Assembly (NCBI GenBank): GCA_009379955.1
Contig: WHST01000010.1
Coordinates: 1-64,000 of the forward strand
Reading direction: 5' to 3'
DNA: 64,000 nt
Origin: Streptosporangiales bacterium
Lineage (GTDB): Bacteria; Actinomycetota; Actinomycetes; Streptosporangiales; WHST01
Below are positions 42,275 to 51,241 of this stretch, in pieces. Both the position numbers and the translations under genes were made by a program. The notes below the pieces were generated by a model that was given only the letters and a program-made list of their open reading frames with translations, ran no database searches and was not told where the DNA came from. Every line of letters starts with the position of its first letter. The stretch's first letter is position 1.

Positions 42275-42570
42275 GCTGCGCGGCACCCGAGGGCGGCGTC
42301 CAGATCGACGAGGCCGGGCTGGCGACGCAGGCCGTGGTGGCGGGCACCGTCTCGAAGGACGACGCGCCCGCCTACCCGGCGTACGCCAGGCTGCTGAACT
42401 CCTCGGGTGACTTCGTCGCCGAGGTGCCGACCGGACCCGACGGTGGGTTCCGCTTCTACGCGGCGCCCGGCGAGTGGACGGTCCGCGTCCTCGTGCCCGG
42501 CCGCGAGGCGGCACAGCAGACGGTGACGACCGACCTCGGCACCGTCGCGCAGGTCACGCTTGCGGTCTGA
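42271..42570 (+). CDS. sseC: SseC-like DUF1416 protein
   Basis: This 99-residue protein begins SCAAPEGG and has a beta-sandwich/CNA-like pattern (AYARLLNSSGDFVAEVPTGP, FRFYAAPGEWTVRVL). DUF1416 proteins are almost always encoded after a rhodanese gene in actinobacteria, and the GTG here overlaps the cysA stop by 4 nt. The function is unknown; participation in sulfur transfer is inferred from context and from the conserved N-terminal cysteine. A strong terminator follows at 42724-42763. Confidence 0.9.
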   Translation: MSCAAPEGGVQIDEAGLATQAVVAGTVSKDDAPAYPAYARLLNSSGDFVAEVPTGPDGGFRFYAAPGEWTVRVLVPGREAAQQTVTTDLGTVAQVTLAV

Positions 42571-42723
42571 CCCGGGGCAAATGGGGCACGGAGCGTGATG
42601 ACCAGCGCGATCCGTCGTGGCATGGCGCCGACCTTGACGGTCGATAGCCACGCGCCTACGGAACGTGCGAGGATAAGCGTCGTCACTCTGCAGAGATGAC
42701 CCCCGACCCACACGTGGTCGGAC

Positions 42724-42763
42724 AAGGGGCGTACGGCTGATCCCCCCTGGCCGTGCGCCCCTT
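42724..42763. terminator. Hairpin terminator between sseC and the convergent epimerase gene
   Basis: A 14-bp stem AAGGGGCGTACGGC / GCCGTGCGCCCCTT with one G-U pair and a 12-nt loop lies between convergent genes. The 42571-42797 gap otherwise shows nothing I recognise. Confidence 0.75.
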
Positions 42764-42797
42764 GCTTGTCTCCGGGGTGTCGGGATCGCGCCGGCGG

Positions 42798-43550
42798 CTA
42801 CCGGGGGCGCGGCGTCCAGCCGAGCAGCCGCTTCGCGCGGTCGAGGTTCATCACCCGGCCGGCCGAGTCGCCGCTGATCGCGAACGCGTCGAACCCGTGC
42901 CCCCGGTAGCGGACGGCCGCCTCGACCGCGGAGGCCACGTCGCTCGCGGCCGTGCTGACCAGCTGCTCGACGATCGTGCCGCGCCGCGGCCACTCGTGGT
43001 CAGGGGTGGGCAGCGACAGCCGCAGGCACACGGTGTCCATGCCCCACTCGTCGGACGCCGCACGGCAGACCTCCTCGCCGAGCCGCTTGGCGAGACCGTA
43101 GAAGTCACGCGCGTCGGGCTGTGCGCTCTCGTCGGGGAACCGCGCGAGCTGGTCGCCGGTGGCCGGTCGGTCGGTGCCGGCGACGGTGCGGCGGTGGACC
43201 GACATGCTGCTCGCGTACACGGCGTGGCTCACACCCGCGCCGTGCGCCGCCGTGAGCGCGAGGTGGAGGCCGGTCACGCCGGCGTCGAAGTGCTGGCGGA
43301 TGGTGTGCGGCGTGCCCCATCCATCCTGCGCGCCGGTGGCCAGGTACACGAGAGAGTCGGCCCCGAACGCGAGCCCGGTGACGAGGTCGAAGTCGCGCAC
43401 GTCGCCCTCGTGGTAGGCCACGCCGGAGACCGGCAGCGACGGTGGACGCAGGTCGAGCACGGTCACGTCGTGGTCCTGCGCGAGATGCGGCAGCACGAGG
43501 GAGCCGAGCCAGCCGCAGCCACCGACGACGAGAAGGGAGTACGCGCGCAC
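42798..43550 (-). CDS. NAD(P)-dependent epimerase/dehydratase-family protein
   Basis: This 250-residue extended short-chain dehydrogenase has the nucleotide-binding motif VVGGCGWLGSLVLPHL near the N-terminus and DFYGLAKRLGEEV, which holds the catalytic YxxxK (Tyr-Gly-Leu-Ala-Lys). RYRGHGFDAFAISGD lies in the substrate region. Such proteins act on sugar nucleotides or related small molecules; the substrate is unknown. The start is the GTG at 43550. It lies in a group inserted between sseC and the nitrobindin-like gene relative to mycobacteria and is probably transcribed separately from the DUF2306 gene 69 bp upstream. Confidence 0.85.
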   Translation of the reverse strand: MRAYSLLVVGGCGWLGSLVLPHLAQDHDVTVLDLRPPSLPVSGVAYHEGDVRDFDLVTGLAFGADSLVYLATGAQDGWGTPHTIRQHFDAGVTGLHLALTAAHGAGVSHAVYASSMSVHRRTVAGTDRPATGDQLARFPDESAQPDARDFYGLAKRLGEEVCRAASDEWGMDTVCLRLSLPTPDHEWPRRGTIVEQLVSTAASDVASAVEAAVRYRGHGFDAFAISGDSAGRVMNLDRAKRLLGWTPRPR

Positions 43551-43619
43551 GGGGTCGATTGTCTCGTCCCGAGGTCCGGTACGCCAGCGTCCGTATCCCG
43601 AGACACGGGAGGCCGTGTG

Positions 43620-44318
43620 TCAACGGCGGCGGGGGCGGCGCTCGACCAGCCACCATTCGGCGACCAGCAGGGGGAGCGTCCAGCCGAGCCAGGTGGTGAG
43701 GCCCGCCAGGGTCTGTGCGGTGGCGGGGTCGGCGAACTGGTCCGGAGTCATGCCGAAGGCGATGGCGAGGACGACGCCCCAGACGCGGTTGGTCACGATC
43801 GAGAAGGTCAGTGCGAAGCTGCGAATCATCCACCGCTTGTGGTCGGCGAACCGGCGCTGTCGCGCCATCCGGAAGCCGGTGACCGTGCATGTCAGCCACA
43901 GCGTCGCCAGCACGACGTTGCTGGCGGCTGCGACAGGCCCGAACGGTGCCGCGACCGCGATGACCAGAGCGCAGACTCCCGCCGGCAGAGCACCGCCGAA
44001 GACGTAGACCCGCCCGATCCGTCGGTGTGCGACGGGGAAACGCTGGCGGAACCACGGCCATACCTGCAGGCAACACGTCACCATCGCGACCGAGGCGAAC
44101 ATGACATGACCGACCAGCGCCGGATAGTACAGCGGGAACGACTCCGGTGGCCGGATCCTGGACAGCTCGGGGTCCAGCGCCGCATACGGCGGTACGGAGA
44201 AGGCGAGGAACACCAGGGCGACGAGCGCCAGCGGCACCACCCAGGGACGCTGCCACCATCTCCGTCGCCGGGTGGCCGGCCGGTGGCCGGTGGGCGGCGT
44301 GTCGGTCGTCGTCGCCAT
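43620..44318 (-). CDS. DUF2306-type multi-spanning membrane protein
   Basis: This 232-residue protein has about six to seven hydrophobic segments (PWVVPLALVALVFLAFSV, VGHVMFASVAMVTCCLQVW, ALPAGVCALVIAVAAPF, SNVVLATLWLTCTVTG, WGVVLAIAFG, LGWTLPLLVAEWWL). HRRIGRVYVFGGALPAG and DHKRWMIRSFALTFSIVTNR are typical of DUF2306, which may bind haem or quinone. The function is unknown. It is divergent from a GntR-TetR fusion regulator with palindromic sites between them, so it is the obvious candidate target of that regulator. Confidence 0.75.
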   Translation of the reverse strand: MATTTDTPPTGHRPATRRRRWWQRPWVVPLALVALVFLAFSVPPYAALDPELSRIRPPESFPLYYPALVGHVMFASVAMVTCCLQVWPWFRQRFPVAHRRIGRVYVFGGALPAGVCALVIAVAAPFGPVAAASNVVLATLWLTCTVTGFRMARQRRFADHKRWMIRSFALTFSIVTNRVWGVVLAIAFGMTPDQFADPATAQTLAGLTTWLGWTLPLLVAEWWLVERRPRRR

Positions 44319-44420
44319 GCGGCACCCGTTTCATGGAGGCGGTCGTACACCGTACGTTCTGCTAGTGCAGCGTACTACGAACACATGCAACCGTGTCATT
44401 ACCGGGCTATGCGGGATCCA

Positions 44421-44434
44421 GTGCACTAGTGCAC
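44421..44434. promoter_or_regulatory. Perfect palindrome, candidate operator of the GntR-TetR regulator
   Basis: GTGCACTAGTGCAC is a perfect 14-bp palindrome. Related CTAGTGCA sequences occur at 44362-44369 and 44459-44466, all within the divergent promoter region; TAACCT at 44455-44460 could be the -10 box of the regulator. Confidence 0.6.
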
Positions 44435-44484
44435 CGGATCTGGAGTACAGTGGCTAACCTAGTGCACTGACCTGGAGGTGTGAG

Positions 44485-45444
44485 GTGGCGGTCGGCAGGG
44501 ACTCGCCGTACCAGCGGATCGTCCGGCAGATCCGGCGGCGGATCGAGGCCGGCGAGCTGCGCCCTGGGGACACCGTGCCGTCGACCCGTCAGATAGTCGC
44601 CGAGTCCGGCGTCGCCATGGCGACGGCCACCAAGGTCCTGACGACGTTGCGGCACGAGGGGCTGGTGGAGGCGGTGCCAGGCGTCGGCACCGTGGTACGC
44701 ACACCGGCACGGCGCGTGCGCGACCAGACGCCGGCCCGCGGCCTGACCGTCGGCGAGATCGTCGGCAGTGCCGTCGACATCGCCGACGCGGAGGGGCTGG
44801 CGGCGGTGTCGATGCGTCGCGTGGCGGCGGCACTGGACGTCGGCGTGATGTCCCTCTACCACCACGTGCCGAGCCGGGCCGAGCTCGTCCGGCTGATGGC
44901 CGACACCGTGTTCGGCGAGGAGCCCGTTCCGGATTCGGATCCCGACGGCTGGCGCGCCGGGCTGGAGACGATCGCGCGGATGCACTGGCGGGTGTACGGC
45001 CGGCATCCCTGGGTGGCGGTACCGGCGATGACGTCCGTCGCCCACCCGCCGTTCCTGCCCCGGGCGATCGCCCAGGTCGACTGGCAGCTACGGGCGCTCG
45101 ACGGTCTCGGGTTGACCCACCTCGACATGATCCACGCGGTCTCGTCGCTGAACGGCTTCGTCGGCGGGATGGCGCTCAGCCACGCGATGGAGGGTGAGGC
45201 CGAGCAGGAGTCCGGTGTCAGTGCCGAGCAGCGCTGGGCGGCGGTCAGCACAGGGTTCGACGACCTGGTCGGCGCCGGTCACTTTCCCACGTTCGGTGCG
45301 CTCACCATCGACGAGGCCGCTGCCACCGACATCGACGTCATCTTCGAGTTCGGTCTCCAGCGTCATCTCGACGGCCTCGCCGCATACGTCGCCGCACGCA
45401 TGCATCACGACCAGGTCCCTGATCCTTCTCGCCGCTGCGACTAG
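44485..45444 (+). CDS. GntR-TetR fusion transcriptional regulator
   Basis: This 319-residue protein has an N-terminal GntR winged helix (residues 5-75: YQRIVRQIRRRIEAGELRPG, PSTRQIVAESGVAMATATKV). A TetR-type helix-turn-helix (SMRRVAAALDVGVMSLYHHV) and a TetR_C-like ligand domain follow. Having two DNA-binding domains is a recognised but uncommon actinobacterial architecture, often linked to drug-efflux or stress genes. The GTG at 44485 follows TGGAGGTGTGAG. It is divergent from the DUF2306 membrane protein; palindromes between them suggest autoregulation. It overlaps the convergent J-domain/TPR gene by 4 nt. Confidence 0.9.
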   Translation: MAVGRDSPYQRIVRQIRRRIEAGELRPGDTVPSTRQIVAESGVAMATATKVLTTLRHEGLVEAVPGVGTVVRTPARRVRDQTPARGLTVGEIVGSAVDIADAEGLAAVSMRRVAAALDVGVMSLYHHVPSRAELVRLMADTVFGEEPVPDSDPDGWRAGLETIARMHWRVYGRHPWVAVPAMTSVAHPPFLPRAIAQVDWQLRALDGLGLTHLDMIHAVSSLNGFVGGMALSHAMEGEAEQESGVSAEQRWAAVSTGFDDLVGAGHFPTFGALTIDEAAATDIDVIFEFGLQRHLDGLAAYVAARMHHDQVPDPSRRCD

Positions 45445-46574
45445 GGTTCGGCGATGGCGTCGGCCTCGCGGGCGGCGCGCGCGACGTGCCACCAGGTCGG
45501 CTGGAGGCCGAGGAGGAACGCGACCGCGGCGAGCACGGCGAGGGCCACGAGCCCGACCCACCAGGCGATGAGCAGGGCGAAGCCCGTGGCGATGACGACC
45601 GCGAACGACGCCATCAGCCACCAGGGCAACGGCGGCCGCCAGGCTCGCTGGACGGCGAGTCGCGCGAGCTCGTGCTTCTCCCTGATGTCCTGGGCGAGCT
45701 GGCTCTGGTCATCCGGGTCGAGCAGCGAGAGCGCCCGACCGGTCAAGCGGTCGACGAGGCGCGCCTGATCGGCGGTGGTGAGGCAGACGAGGCCGTCCTT
45801 GAGCGAGGTCATCTCGTGCACGCAGGTGTCGTGCAGCGCCTGGGCGAGCGCCGCCCGGTGGTAGGGGACGCGCGGCGCCTCGGCGACGACCTGCTCCAGC
45901 ACCGCGATCGCCTCGCCTGGCCGGCCGAGGTGGACGAGCGCGTCGCCGACCGCCGCCCGGTACTCGGGGACGTGCGGCGCGAGCCGCGCGGCGGACTCGA
46001 AGGCGCCGATGGCCTGCGTGTGGTTCTCCGCCTGGACGTACGCCTGGCCGAGCTCGAAGTGCAGGGCCGGGTCGTGTGGGTGGCGCAGGATCGCGTAGTG
46101 GAAGGCGTCGATCGCCCGCGCCGTGTCGCCCGCCCGCAGCGCCGTTCGCGCCGGCTCCGCGGCCGCGTCGACCTCGGCGCTCGTCGTGCTCGGAGTGCCG
46201 TTCGACCGCTGGGGCTCGAGCGTGAGCAGCTCGGACTGGACGCGCACGGGCGCGGGGTCGCTGCGGGCGTCGGCCGGGGCGGCGGGCGCCTCCGCATGCA
46301 CCGCCGCGGCGGCGGCGCCGTTGGCCGAGCCGTTCTGGCGTCCGTGCCACTCCTCGTCGTAGTCGGCGCGTTGCTCGGGGTCGAGGAGCACCACCTCGGC
46401 CAGATCGATGGCCCGCACGCGCTCGCCGACGGCGTCGCGCTCGGCCTCGCCCGGGTCGTCGCGGCGCGGCTCCCAGACCCGGCGTTGCGCGACGATCGCC
46501 TCGCGCACGGTGTCGAGAGGGGCGTCGCTCGGGACGCTCAGCAGTGCGTAGAAGTCGACGAACCGGCCGGCCAC
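45441..46574 (-). CDS. J-domain-like, TPR-containing membrane protein
   Basis: This is a protein of about 377 residues. The N-terminal segment (FVDFYALLSVPSDAPLDTVR ... VVLLDPEQRADYDEEW) resembles a DnaJ-type helical hairpin without a clear HPD motif. TPR repeats (ALRAGDTARAIDAFHYAI, FELGQAYVQAENHTQAIG, ALVHLGRPGEAIAVLEQV) and two C-terminal membrane helices (WWLMASFAVVIATGFALLIA, LVALAVLAAVAFLLGL) follow. A role in protein assembly at the membrane is inferred. The start is uncertain: GTG at 46574 has GGGAGGGGG upstream; ATGs at 46649 or 46655 would overlap the divergent small gene. Confidence 0.75.
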   Translation of the reverse strand: MAGRFVDFYALLSVPSDAPLDTVREAIVAQRRVWEPRRDDPGEAERDAVGERVRAIDLAEVVLLDPEQRADYDEEWHGRQNGSANGAAAAAVHAEAPAAPADARSDPAPVRVQSELLTLEPQRSNGTPSTTSAEVDAAAEPARTALRAGDTARAIDAFHYAILRHPHDPALHFELGQAYVQAENHTQAIGAFESAARLAPHVPEYRAAVGDALVHLGRPGEAIAVLEQVVAEAPRVPYHRAALAQALHDTCVHEMTSLKDGLVCLTTADQARLVDRLTGRALSLLDPDDQSQLAQDIREKHELARLAVQRAWRPPLPWWLMASFAVVIATGFALLIAWWVGLVALAVLAAVAFLLGLQPTWWHVARAAREADAIAEP

Positions 46575-46653
46575 GAGATCGAGCGCCCCCTCCCAGGAGA
46601 GCCTCCGCGTGTGGAGGCAGGGTACCCCGGTGGTATCCCCTACAGTCATGGTC

Positions 46654-46749
46654 ATGGAACTGCTGTACGCAAGCCTCCTCATCGCCGTCGCGCTCGGCAT
46701 TGCGTGGGCGGCGGGCTACGTGGCGTACACGCTCTACCGGCGGCCATGA
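46654..46749 (+). CDS. Small single-span membrane protein (31 aa), probably leaderless
   Basis: ATG at 46654 to TGA encodes 31 residues with one membrane helix, ELLYASLLIAVALGIAWAAG, and a basic end YTLYRRP. TACAGT at 46641-46646 looks like a -10 box with the start codon at about +1, so the transcript may be leaderless. The stop overlaps the start of the nitrobindin-like gene (ATGA), indicating coupling. I do not recognise the family. Confidence 0.6.
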   Translation: MELLYASLLIAVALGIAWAAGYVAYTLYRRP

Positions 46750-47246
46750 GCGCCCCACCAACCAACGAACTGCACCCGGCCTGCGTGCCGCTGAGCTTCC
46801 TGCTCGGTACCTGGCGAGGCGCCGGCGTCGGCGGGTACCCGACCCTCGAGAGCGACTTCAACTTCGTCCAGCAGGTCACCTTCAGCCACGTCGGCAAGCC
46901 CTTCCTCGCGTACGAGAGCCGCTCGTGGCTCGCCGACGAGTCCGGCGAGCCGGTGCGCCCCGGCGGCTCGGAGGCGGGCTTTTGGCGTCCCATCGGCGAG
47001 GGCAGGCTGGAGGTCGTGCTCAGCCACCCGACCGGGGTGGCCGAGATCTGGTACGGCGACTTCACCGGCGCCAGGATCGAGCTGGCCACCGACGCCGTCG
47101 TCCGCACCTCCACCGCCAAGGAGGTCACCGCCGGGCACCGACTGTACGGGCTGGTGGAGGGCGACCTCGCGTACGCGTACGACATGGCCGCCGTCGGGCA
47201 GCCGCTCCAGGCCCATCTGTCGGCGCGGCTGGTCAAGGCCGGCTGA
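46746..47246 (+). CDS. Nitrobindin-like FABP-family (DUF1794) haem-binding protein
   Basis: This 166-residue beta-barrel protein has the THAP4/nitrobindin signature GTWRGAGVGGYPTLESDFNF near residue 20 and a final LQAHLSARLVKAG, whose histidine matches the haem ligand. Relatives (Rv0813c, nitrobindins) bind ferric haem and react with NO or peroxynitrite. The ATG at 46746 overlaps the stop of the 31-aa membrane protein. Its place near cysA-sseC-lmeA-glnR is conserved in actinobacteria. Confidence 0.88.
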   Translation: MSAPPTNELHPACVPLSFLLGTWRGAGVGGYPTLESDFNFVQQVTFSHVGKPFLAYESRSWLADESGEPVRPGGSEAGFWRPIGEGRLEVVLSHPTGVAEIWYGDFTGARIELATDAVVRTSTAKEVTAGHRLYGLVEGDLAYAYDMAAVGQPLQAHLSARLVKAG

Positions 47247-47311
47247 CCCCGTTCACCGGCGCGTTACCTGCGGGGTGTCGCGGGTTCGCCGGATCGAGTC
47301 ATTATTGATGC

Positions 47312-49480
47312 ATGGCCATCGACCCAGCGGAGACCCTGACGTTCGGTGCTCCGTCGTACGTCGAGAAGCTCGTGGAGGACGTCGAGGACGAGCTCAACCC
47401 GCCGCCCCGGTCCACGGTGTCGACAGCCGGGCTGCCGCAGGACAGGTTCCTCGACCGTGAGCTGAGCTGGCTGGAGTTCAACGCCCGCGTCCTCGACGTC
47501 GCCGAGGACCCCGCCACCCCGCTGCTCGAGCGGGCCAGGTTCCTCGCCATCTTCGCGAACAACCTGGACGAGTTCTTCATGGTGCGCGTGGCCAGCCTGC
47601 GCCGCAGGATCGCCGGTGGTCTCGTCTCGACCGTGTCCAGCGGGCTCACCCCGCGCGGCGAGCTCAGCGCCGTCCTCACCGGCACCAGGAACCTGATGGA
47701 CCGCCACGTCCAGGTGTTCCAGGACCAGGTGCTCCCCGCCCTCGTCAAGGAGGGCATCGAGATCGTGCGCTGGGACGACCTCACGGAGTCCGACCGCGCC
47801 ACGGCGCGGCAGTTCTTCCATGAGCGGGTCTTTCCGGTCCTCACGCCGCTCGCGGTCGACCCAGCGCACCCCTTTCCCTACATCTCCGGCCTGTCCCTCA
47901 ACATCGCGGTCGTCGTGCGCGACGACGAGGACCGGGCGCACTTCGCCCGGGTCAAGCTGCCGTCGAACCTGCCGCGGCTGTTCCCCCTGGGTGACGCGCG
48001 GTTCGTCCCGCTCGAGCAGATCATCGAGGCGCACCTGCCGCGGCTGTTCAGCGGCCTGGAGGTCGTCGAGGCGTCGACGTTCCGGGTCACGCGCAACCAG
48101 GACCTCGAGGTCGAGAGCGCCGACGACGAGAGCCTGCTCAAGGTGCTGGAGCGCGAGCTCCAGCGGCGCCGGTTCGGTCCGCCGGTACGCCTGGAGGTCG
48201 AGGCGGGCACCAGCCGGCGGGTGCTCGACCTGCTGCTGGCCGAGCTCGGCGTACGCGAGGACGAGGTCTACCGGCTGCCGCCGCCGCTCGACCTGCGCGC
48301 CCTGTTCGCCGTCGCCGACGTCGACCGGCCCGAGCTCGACCGCCCGTCGTTCCTGCCGAAGACCCACCCGCTGCTGCGCGCGCGCGAGGACGGTCGCTCG
48401 CCCGACTTCTTCTCGGTGCTCAACGAGACCGACCTGATCGTCCACCACCCGTACCAGTCGTTCGGCACGAGCGTGCAGGCGTTCGTCGAGCAGGCGGCGT
48501 CCGACCCTCGGGTGCTCGCGATCAAGCAGACGCTCTACCGCACCAGCGGCGAATCGCCGATCATCGACGCGCTCATCGACGCCGCCGAGTCGGGCAAGCA
48601 GGTCCTCGTGTGCGTCGAGATCAAGGCCCGCTTCGACGAGCAGGCCAACATCCGGTGGGCCCGCCAGCTGGAGCGCGCGGGCGCCCACGTCGTTTACGGC
48701 ATCGTCGGGCTGAAGACGCACGGCAAGGCGTGCCTCGTCGTGCGGCAGGACGCCGACGGCACGCTGCGCAGGTACTCCCACGTCGGCACCGGCAACTACA
48801 ACCCCAAGACCGCCCGGCTGTACGAGGACCTCGGCCTGTTCACGTCCGACCCGGACGTCGGCGCCGACCTGACCGACCTGTTCAACCACCTGTCCGGCTA
48901 CACGCGGCACCGTGGCTACCGCACGCTGCTGGTCGCACCGGAGTCGCTCCGCGGCGGACTCGTCGAGATGATCGGCCGCGAGGCGGGTCACGCGCGTGCC
49001 GGTCGTGCCGCCGGCATCACCCTCAAATGCAACGCGCTCGTCGACGAGGAGGTCATCGACGCGCTCTACCAGGCGTCGCGCGCGGGCGTCCCGATCGATG
49101 TCGTCGTGCGGGGCATGTGCGCCCTGCGTCCCGGCGTGCCCGGCCTGTCCGAGACGGTCCGCGTCCGCAGCGTCCTCGGCCGGTTCCTCGAGCACTCCCG
49201 CATCGTGCGGTTCCGCAACGGCGGCGACAACGACTACTGGATCGGCAGCGCCGACATGATGCACAGGAACCTCGACCGCCGGGTCGAGGTGGTGGTCCGC
49301 ATCGCGCATCCGAAGGTCCGCGAACGGCTCGAGACGCTGCTCGAGCTCGCGACGTCCGACCGCATCGTGGCCTGGGACCTCGACGCCGACGGCGTCTGGA
49401 CCAGGCGCTCGGGTGACGACCTCATCGACTTCCAGGACGAGCTCGTAGCGAACGGCACGCGGCCGGCGTCGCGCGGATAA
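47312..49480 (+). CDS. ppk1: Polyphosphate kinase 1
   Basis: This 722-residue enzyme has the usual PPK1 length. N-terminal [19 protein letters not shown], the central domain with [20 protein letters not shown], and C-terminal phospholipase-D-like domains are seen. The autophosphorylated histidine lies in [19 protein letters not shown]; the second conserved region is [19 protein letters not shown] and [16 protein letters not shown]. It polymerises ATP gamma-phosphate into polyphosphate. The ATG at 47312 has no strong ribosome-binding site. The DUF47-Pit phosphate uptake pair is 9 kb upstream, so it is not an operon. Confidence 0.95.
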   Translation: MAIDPAETLTFGAPSYVEKLVEDVEDELNPPPRSTVSTAGLPQDRFLDRELSWLEFNARVLDVAEDPATPLLERARFLAIFANNLDEFFMVRVASLRRRIAGGLVSTVSSGLTPRGELSAVLTGTRNLMDRHVQVFQDQVLPALVKEGIEIVRWDDLTESDRATARQFFHERVFPVLTPLAVDPAHPFPYISGLSLNIAVVVRDDEDRAHFARVKLPSNLPRLFPLGDARFVPLEQIIEAHLPRLFSGLEVVEASTFRVTRNQDLEVESADDESLLKVLERELQRRRFGPPVRLEVEAGTSRRVLDLLLAELGVREDEVYRLPPPLDLRALFAVADVDRPELDRPSFLPKTHPLLRAREDGRSPDFFSVLNETDLIVHHPYQSFGTSVQAFVEQAASDPRVLAIKQTLYRTSGESPIIDALIDAAESGKQVLVCVEIKARFDEQANIRWARQLERAGAHVVYGIVGLKTHGKACLVVRQDADGTLRRYSHVGTGNYNPKTARLYEDLGLFTSDPDVGADLTDLFNHLSGYTRHRGYRTLLVAPESLRGGLVEMIGREAGHARAGRAAGITLKCNALVDEEVIDALYQASRAGVPIDVVVRGMCALRPGVPGLSETVRVRSVLGRFLEHSRIVRFRNGGDNDYWIGSADMMHRNLDRRVEVVVRIAHPKVRERLETLLELATSDRIVAWDLDADGVWTRRSGDDLIDFQDELVANGTRPASRG

Positions 49481-49521
49481 GCTGACGCGGTCTCGTTCAT
49501 TTCTCGGTCGGGAGGACCGAC

Positions 49522-49998
49522 GTGCCACCCGGTCCGCGTCTGGAGACCAACCTGCTCTGCCTGCACCGCGTCCAGCACGGGCACCCGGTCAGTTTCTACA
49601 CGTACAAGAGGCAGCCGGTGATCGCCGACCGTCCGGCCGAGGGGAAGGACCCCGCGCCGCTCGTGGTCAAGTGCCAGGCGTGCCGCGAACGCGTGCGCTA
49701 CCGCGTGCTGAGCGTTGGCGCGACCAGGTGGGCACGCCGGATCTGGGCCCTGGCTGCGATCGGCTGTGTGCTCGTCGCGGCGCTGTCGGTCGCGATCTTC
49801 GTGAAGGTGGTCGTCGGCTTCGACACCACGACGGAGCCCGGTGTCGAGTACGCCCTGATCCCCGTGGGGTTCGTCGTGGGGCTGTGTTTCAGCTTCCTCT
49901 TCCTGCGGATGGCGAAGAACGATCCTGGCGCGCGCGGGCCCGGCGTGCCGGTGACGTTCTCCAAGGCCGGGCACAAGCTCGAGGGCAGCGTCTTCTGA
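49522..49998 (+). CDS. Hypothetical membrane protein with CxxC motif
   Basis: This 158-residue protein has a CQACRERVRYRV segment (CxxC) at about residue 52 and two membrane helices (WARRIWALAAIGCVLVAALS, ALIPVGFVVGLCFSFLFL). The single CxxC pair suggests half a zinc ribbon or a dimeric metal site. The GTG at 49522 follows GGGAGGACCGAC. It sits between ppk1 and fur. I do not recognise the family and cannot assign a function. Confidence 0.65.
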   Translation: MPPGPRLETNLLCLHRVQHGHPVSFYTYKRQPVIADRPAEGKDPAPLVVKCQACRERVRYRVLSVGATRWARRIWALAAIGCVLVAALSVAIFVKVVVGFDTTTEPGVEYALIPVGFVVGLCFSFLFLRMAKNDPGARGPGVPVTFSKAGHKLEGSVF

Positions 49999-50017
49999 GC
50001 CCGCCTAGACTCGCCCC

Positions 50018-50434
50018 GTGGTCGAGGACTGGGTGGCCCTGCTCCGTACGCGTGGCTACCGGCTGACGCAGCAGCGCAGGCTCGTGCTCGAGGCGCTGCG
50101 CGAGCTGAGTCATGCCACGCCGGAGGAGGTCTACCGGCACCTGCGCAGCGAGGCCGGCGGCGTCGACCTCGCGACCGTATACCGCACCCTCGAGCTGCTC
50201 GGCGAGCTCGGCCTCGTCGGGCACACGCGCCTCGACAGCAGCGCAGAGACCTACCACGTCGTCGACCACGCCGACCACGTCCACCTCGTCTGTCGCGAGT
50301 GCGGCACCGTGAGCGAGGCGCCGGTCGAGGCCGCCGACGGGTTCGCCGACCGGCTGCGTGCCGAGCAGGGGTTCGAGGCGGACCTCGGCCACCTCGTCGT
50401 CTTCGGCCGCTGCGCCGCCTGCGCAGGTCGCTGA
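50018..50434 (+). CDS. Fur-family metal-dependent transcriptional regulator
   Basis: This 138-residue protein has an N-terminal winged helix (YRLTQQRRLVLEALRELSHA, VDLATVYRTLELLGELGLV) and a dimerisation domain with VVDHADHVHLVCRECGTVSE and a final GRCAACAG, the two CxxC pairs holding structural zinc. Histidines in the first stretch are regulatory metal ligands. Whether it senses iron, zinc or another metal cannot be decided. The GTG at 50018 is 20 nt after the previous stop. It stands next to the YgfZ-type gene, a common actinobacterial arrangement. Confidence 0.9.
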   Translation: MVEDWVALLRTRGYRLTQQRRLVLEALRELSHATPEEVYRHLRSEAGGVDLATVYRTLELLGELGLVGHTRLDSSAETYHVVDHADHVHLVCRECGTVSEAPVEAADGFADRLRAEQGFEADLGHLVVFGRCAACAGR

Positions 50435-50437
50435 CGG

Positions 50438-51196
50438 ATGGCCTGGTCCGGGCCGGACGGGCGGCGGCTCTACTACGAGGACACCGGTCGCGGTGACACC
50501 GTCGTGCTGCTGCACGGCTGGGGTGGCAGCATCATCGAGCTCGATCACCTCAGGCGAGAGCTCGTGTCCGGGTTCCGCGTCGTCGCCGTCGACCTGCCGG
50601 GGTCCGGGCGGTCGGAGCCCAAGCCGCGCCACTACGCGCCCGGCTACTACCTGGACGACGCCCGCGCCCTCCTCGGCCTGCTCGACCGACTCGAGGTCGG
50701 CGTCGCCCATCTGGTCGGCTTCAGCGACGGCGGCGAGGAGGCGCTCCTCATGGCGGCCCTCGCACCCGGTCGTGCCCTCTCCGCGGTCACCTGGGGCGCG
50801 GCCGGTCGGGTCGAGACGTCGCCGGAGATGCTCGACGCGCTCGCCCACGTAGTCGACGCCCCGGCCGGTCCTCTCGAGACACTGGCGGCGTACCTGGTCC
50901 AGGCGTACGGCGTGGCGGAGGCCAGGATCATGACGGAGAGCTGGGCCGGCGCGCTCGGGGCGATCATCGAGAGCGGCGGAGACGTCAGCCGCTCCCGGGC
51001 CGCGCTCATCACCTGCCCCGCACTGCTCATCACCGGCACCCACGATCCGTTCTGCCCGCCGGAGCTGGTCAGGGAGATGGCCGACGCCATCCCGCGCGGC
51101 GAGTTCCGCGAGGCGACGGGAGGCGGGCACGACGTCCACCGCTCACACCGCGGCTGGTTGGTGTCGACCGTCGCCGACTGGCTCAGCGACCATTAG
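50438..51196 (+). CDS. Alpha/beta-hydrolase
   Basis: This 252-residue alpha/beta-hydrolase has the oxyanion region LLHGWGGS, nucleophile elbow GFSDGGEE (GxSxG), acid in LLITGTHDPFCPPE and histidine in TGGGHDVHRS, so the triad is complete. The family includes esterases, lactonases and dienelactone hydrolases; the substrate is unknown. The ATG at 50438 is 4 nt after fur, so co-transcription is likely. Confidence 0.88.
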   Translation: MAWSGPDGRRLYYEDTGRGDTVVLLHGWGGSIIELDHLRRELVSGFRVVAVDLPGSGRSEPKPRHYAPGYYLDDARALLGLLDRLEVGVAHLVGFSDGGEEALLMAALAPGRALSAVTWGAAGRVETSPEMLDALAHVVDAPAGPLETLAAYLVQAYGVAEARIMTESWAGALGAIIESGGDVSRSRAALITCPALLITGTHDPFCPPELVREMADAIPRGEFREATGGGHDVHRSHRGWLVSTVADWLSDH

Positions 51197-51241
51197 CCAC
51201 GCGGCCGACAGGTGGCCGGGAGACCACCTAGTGTGGAGGGC

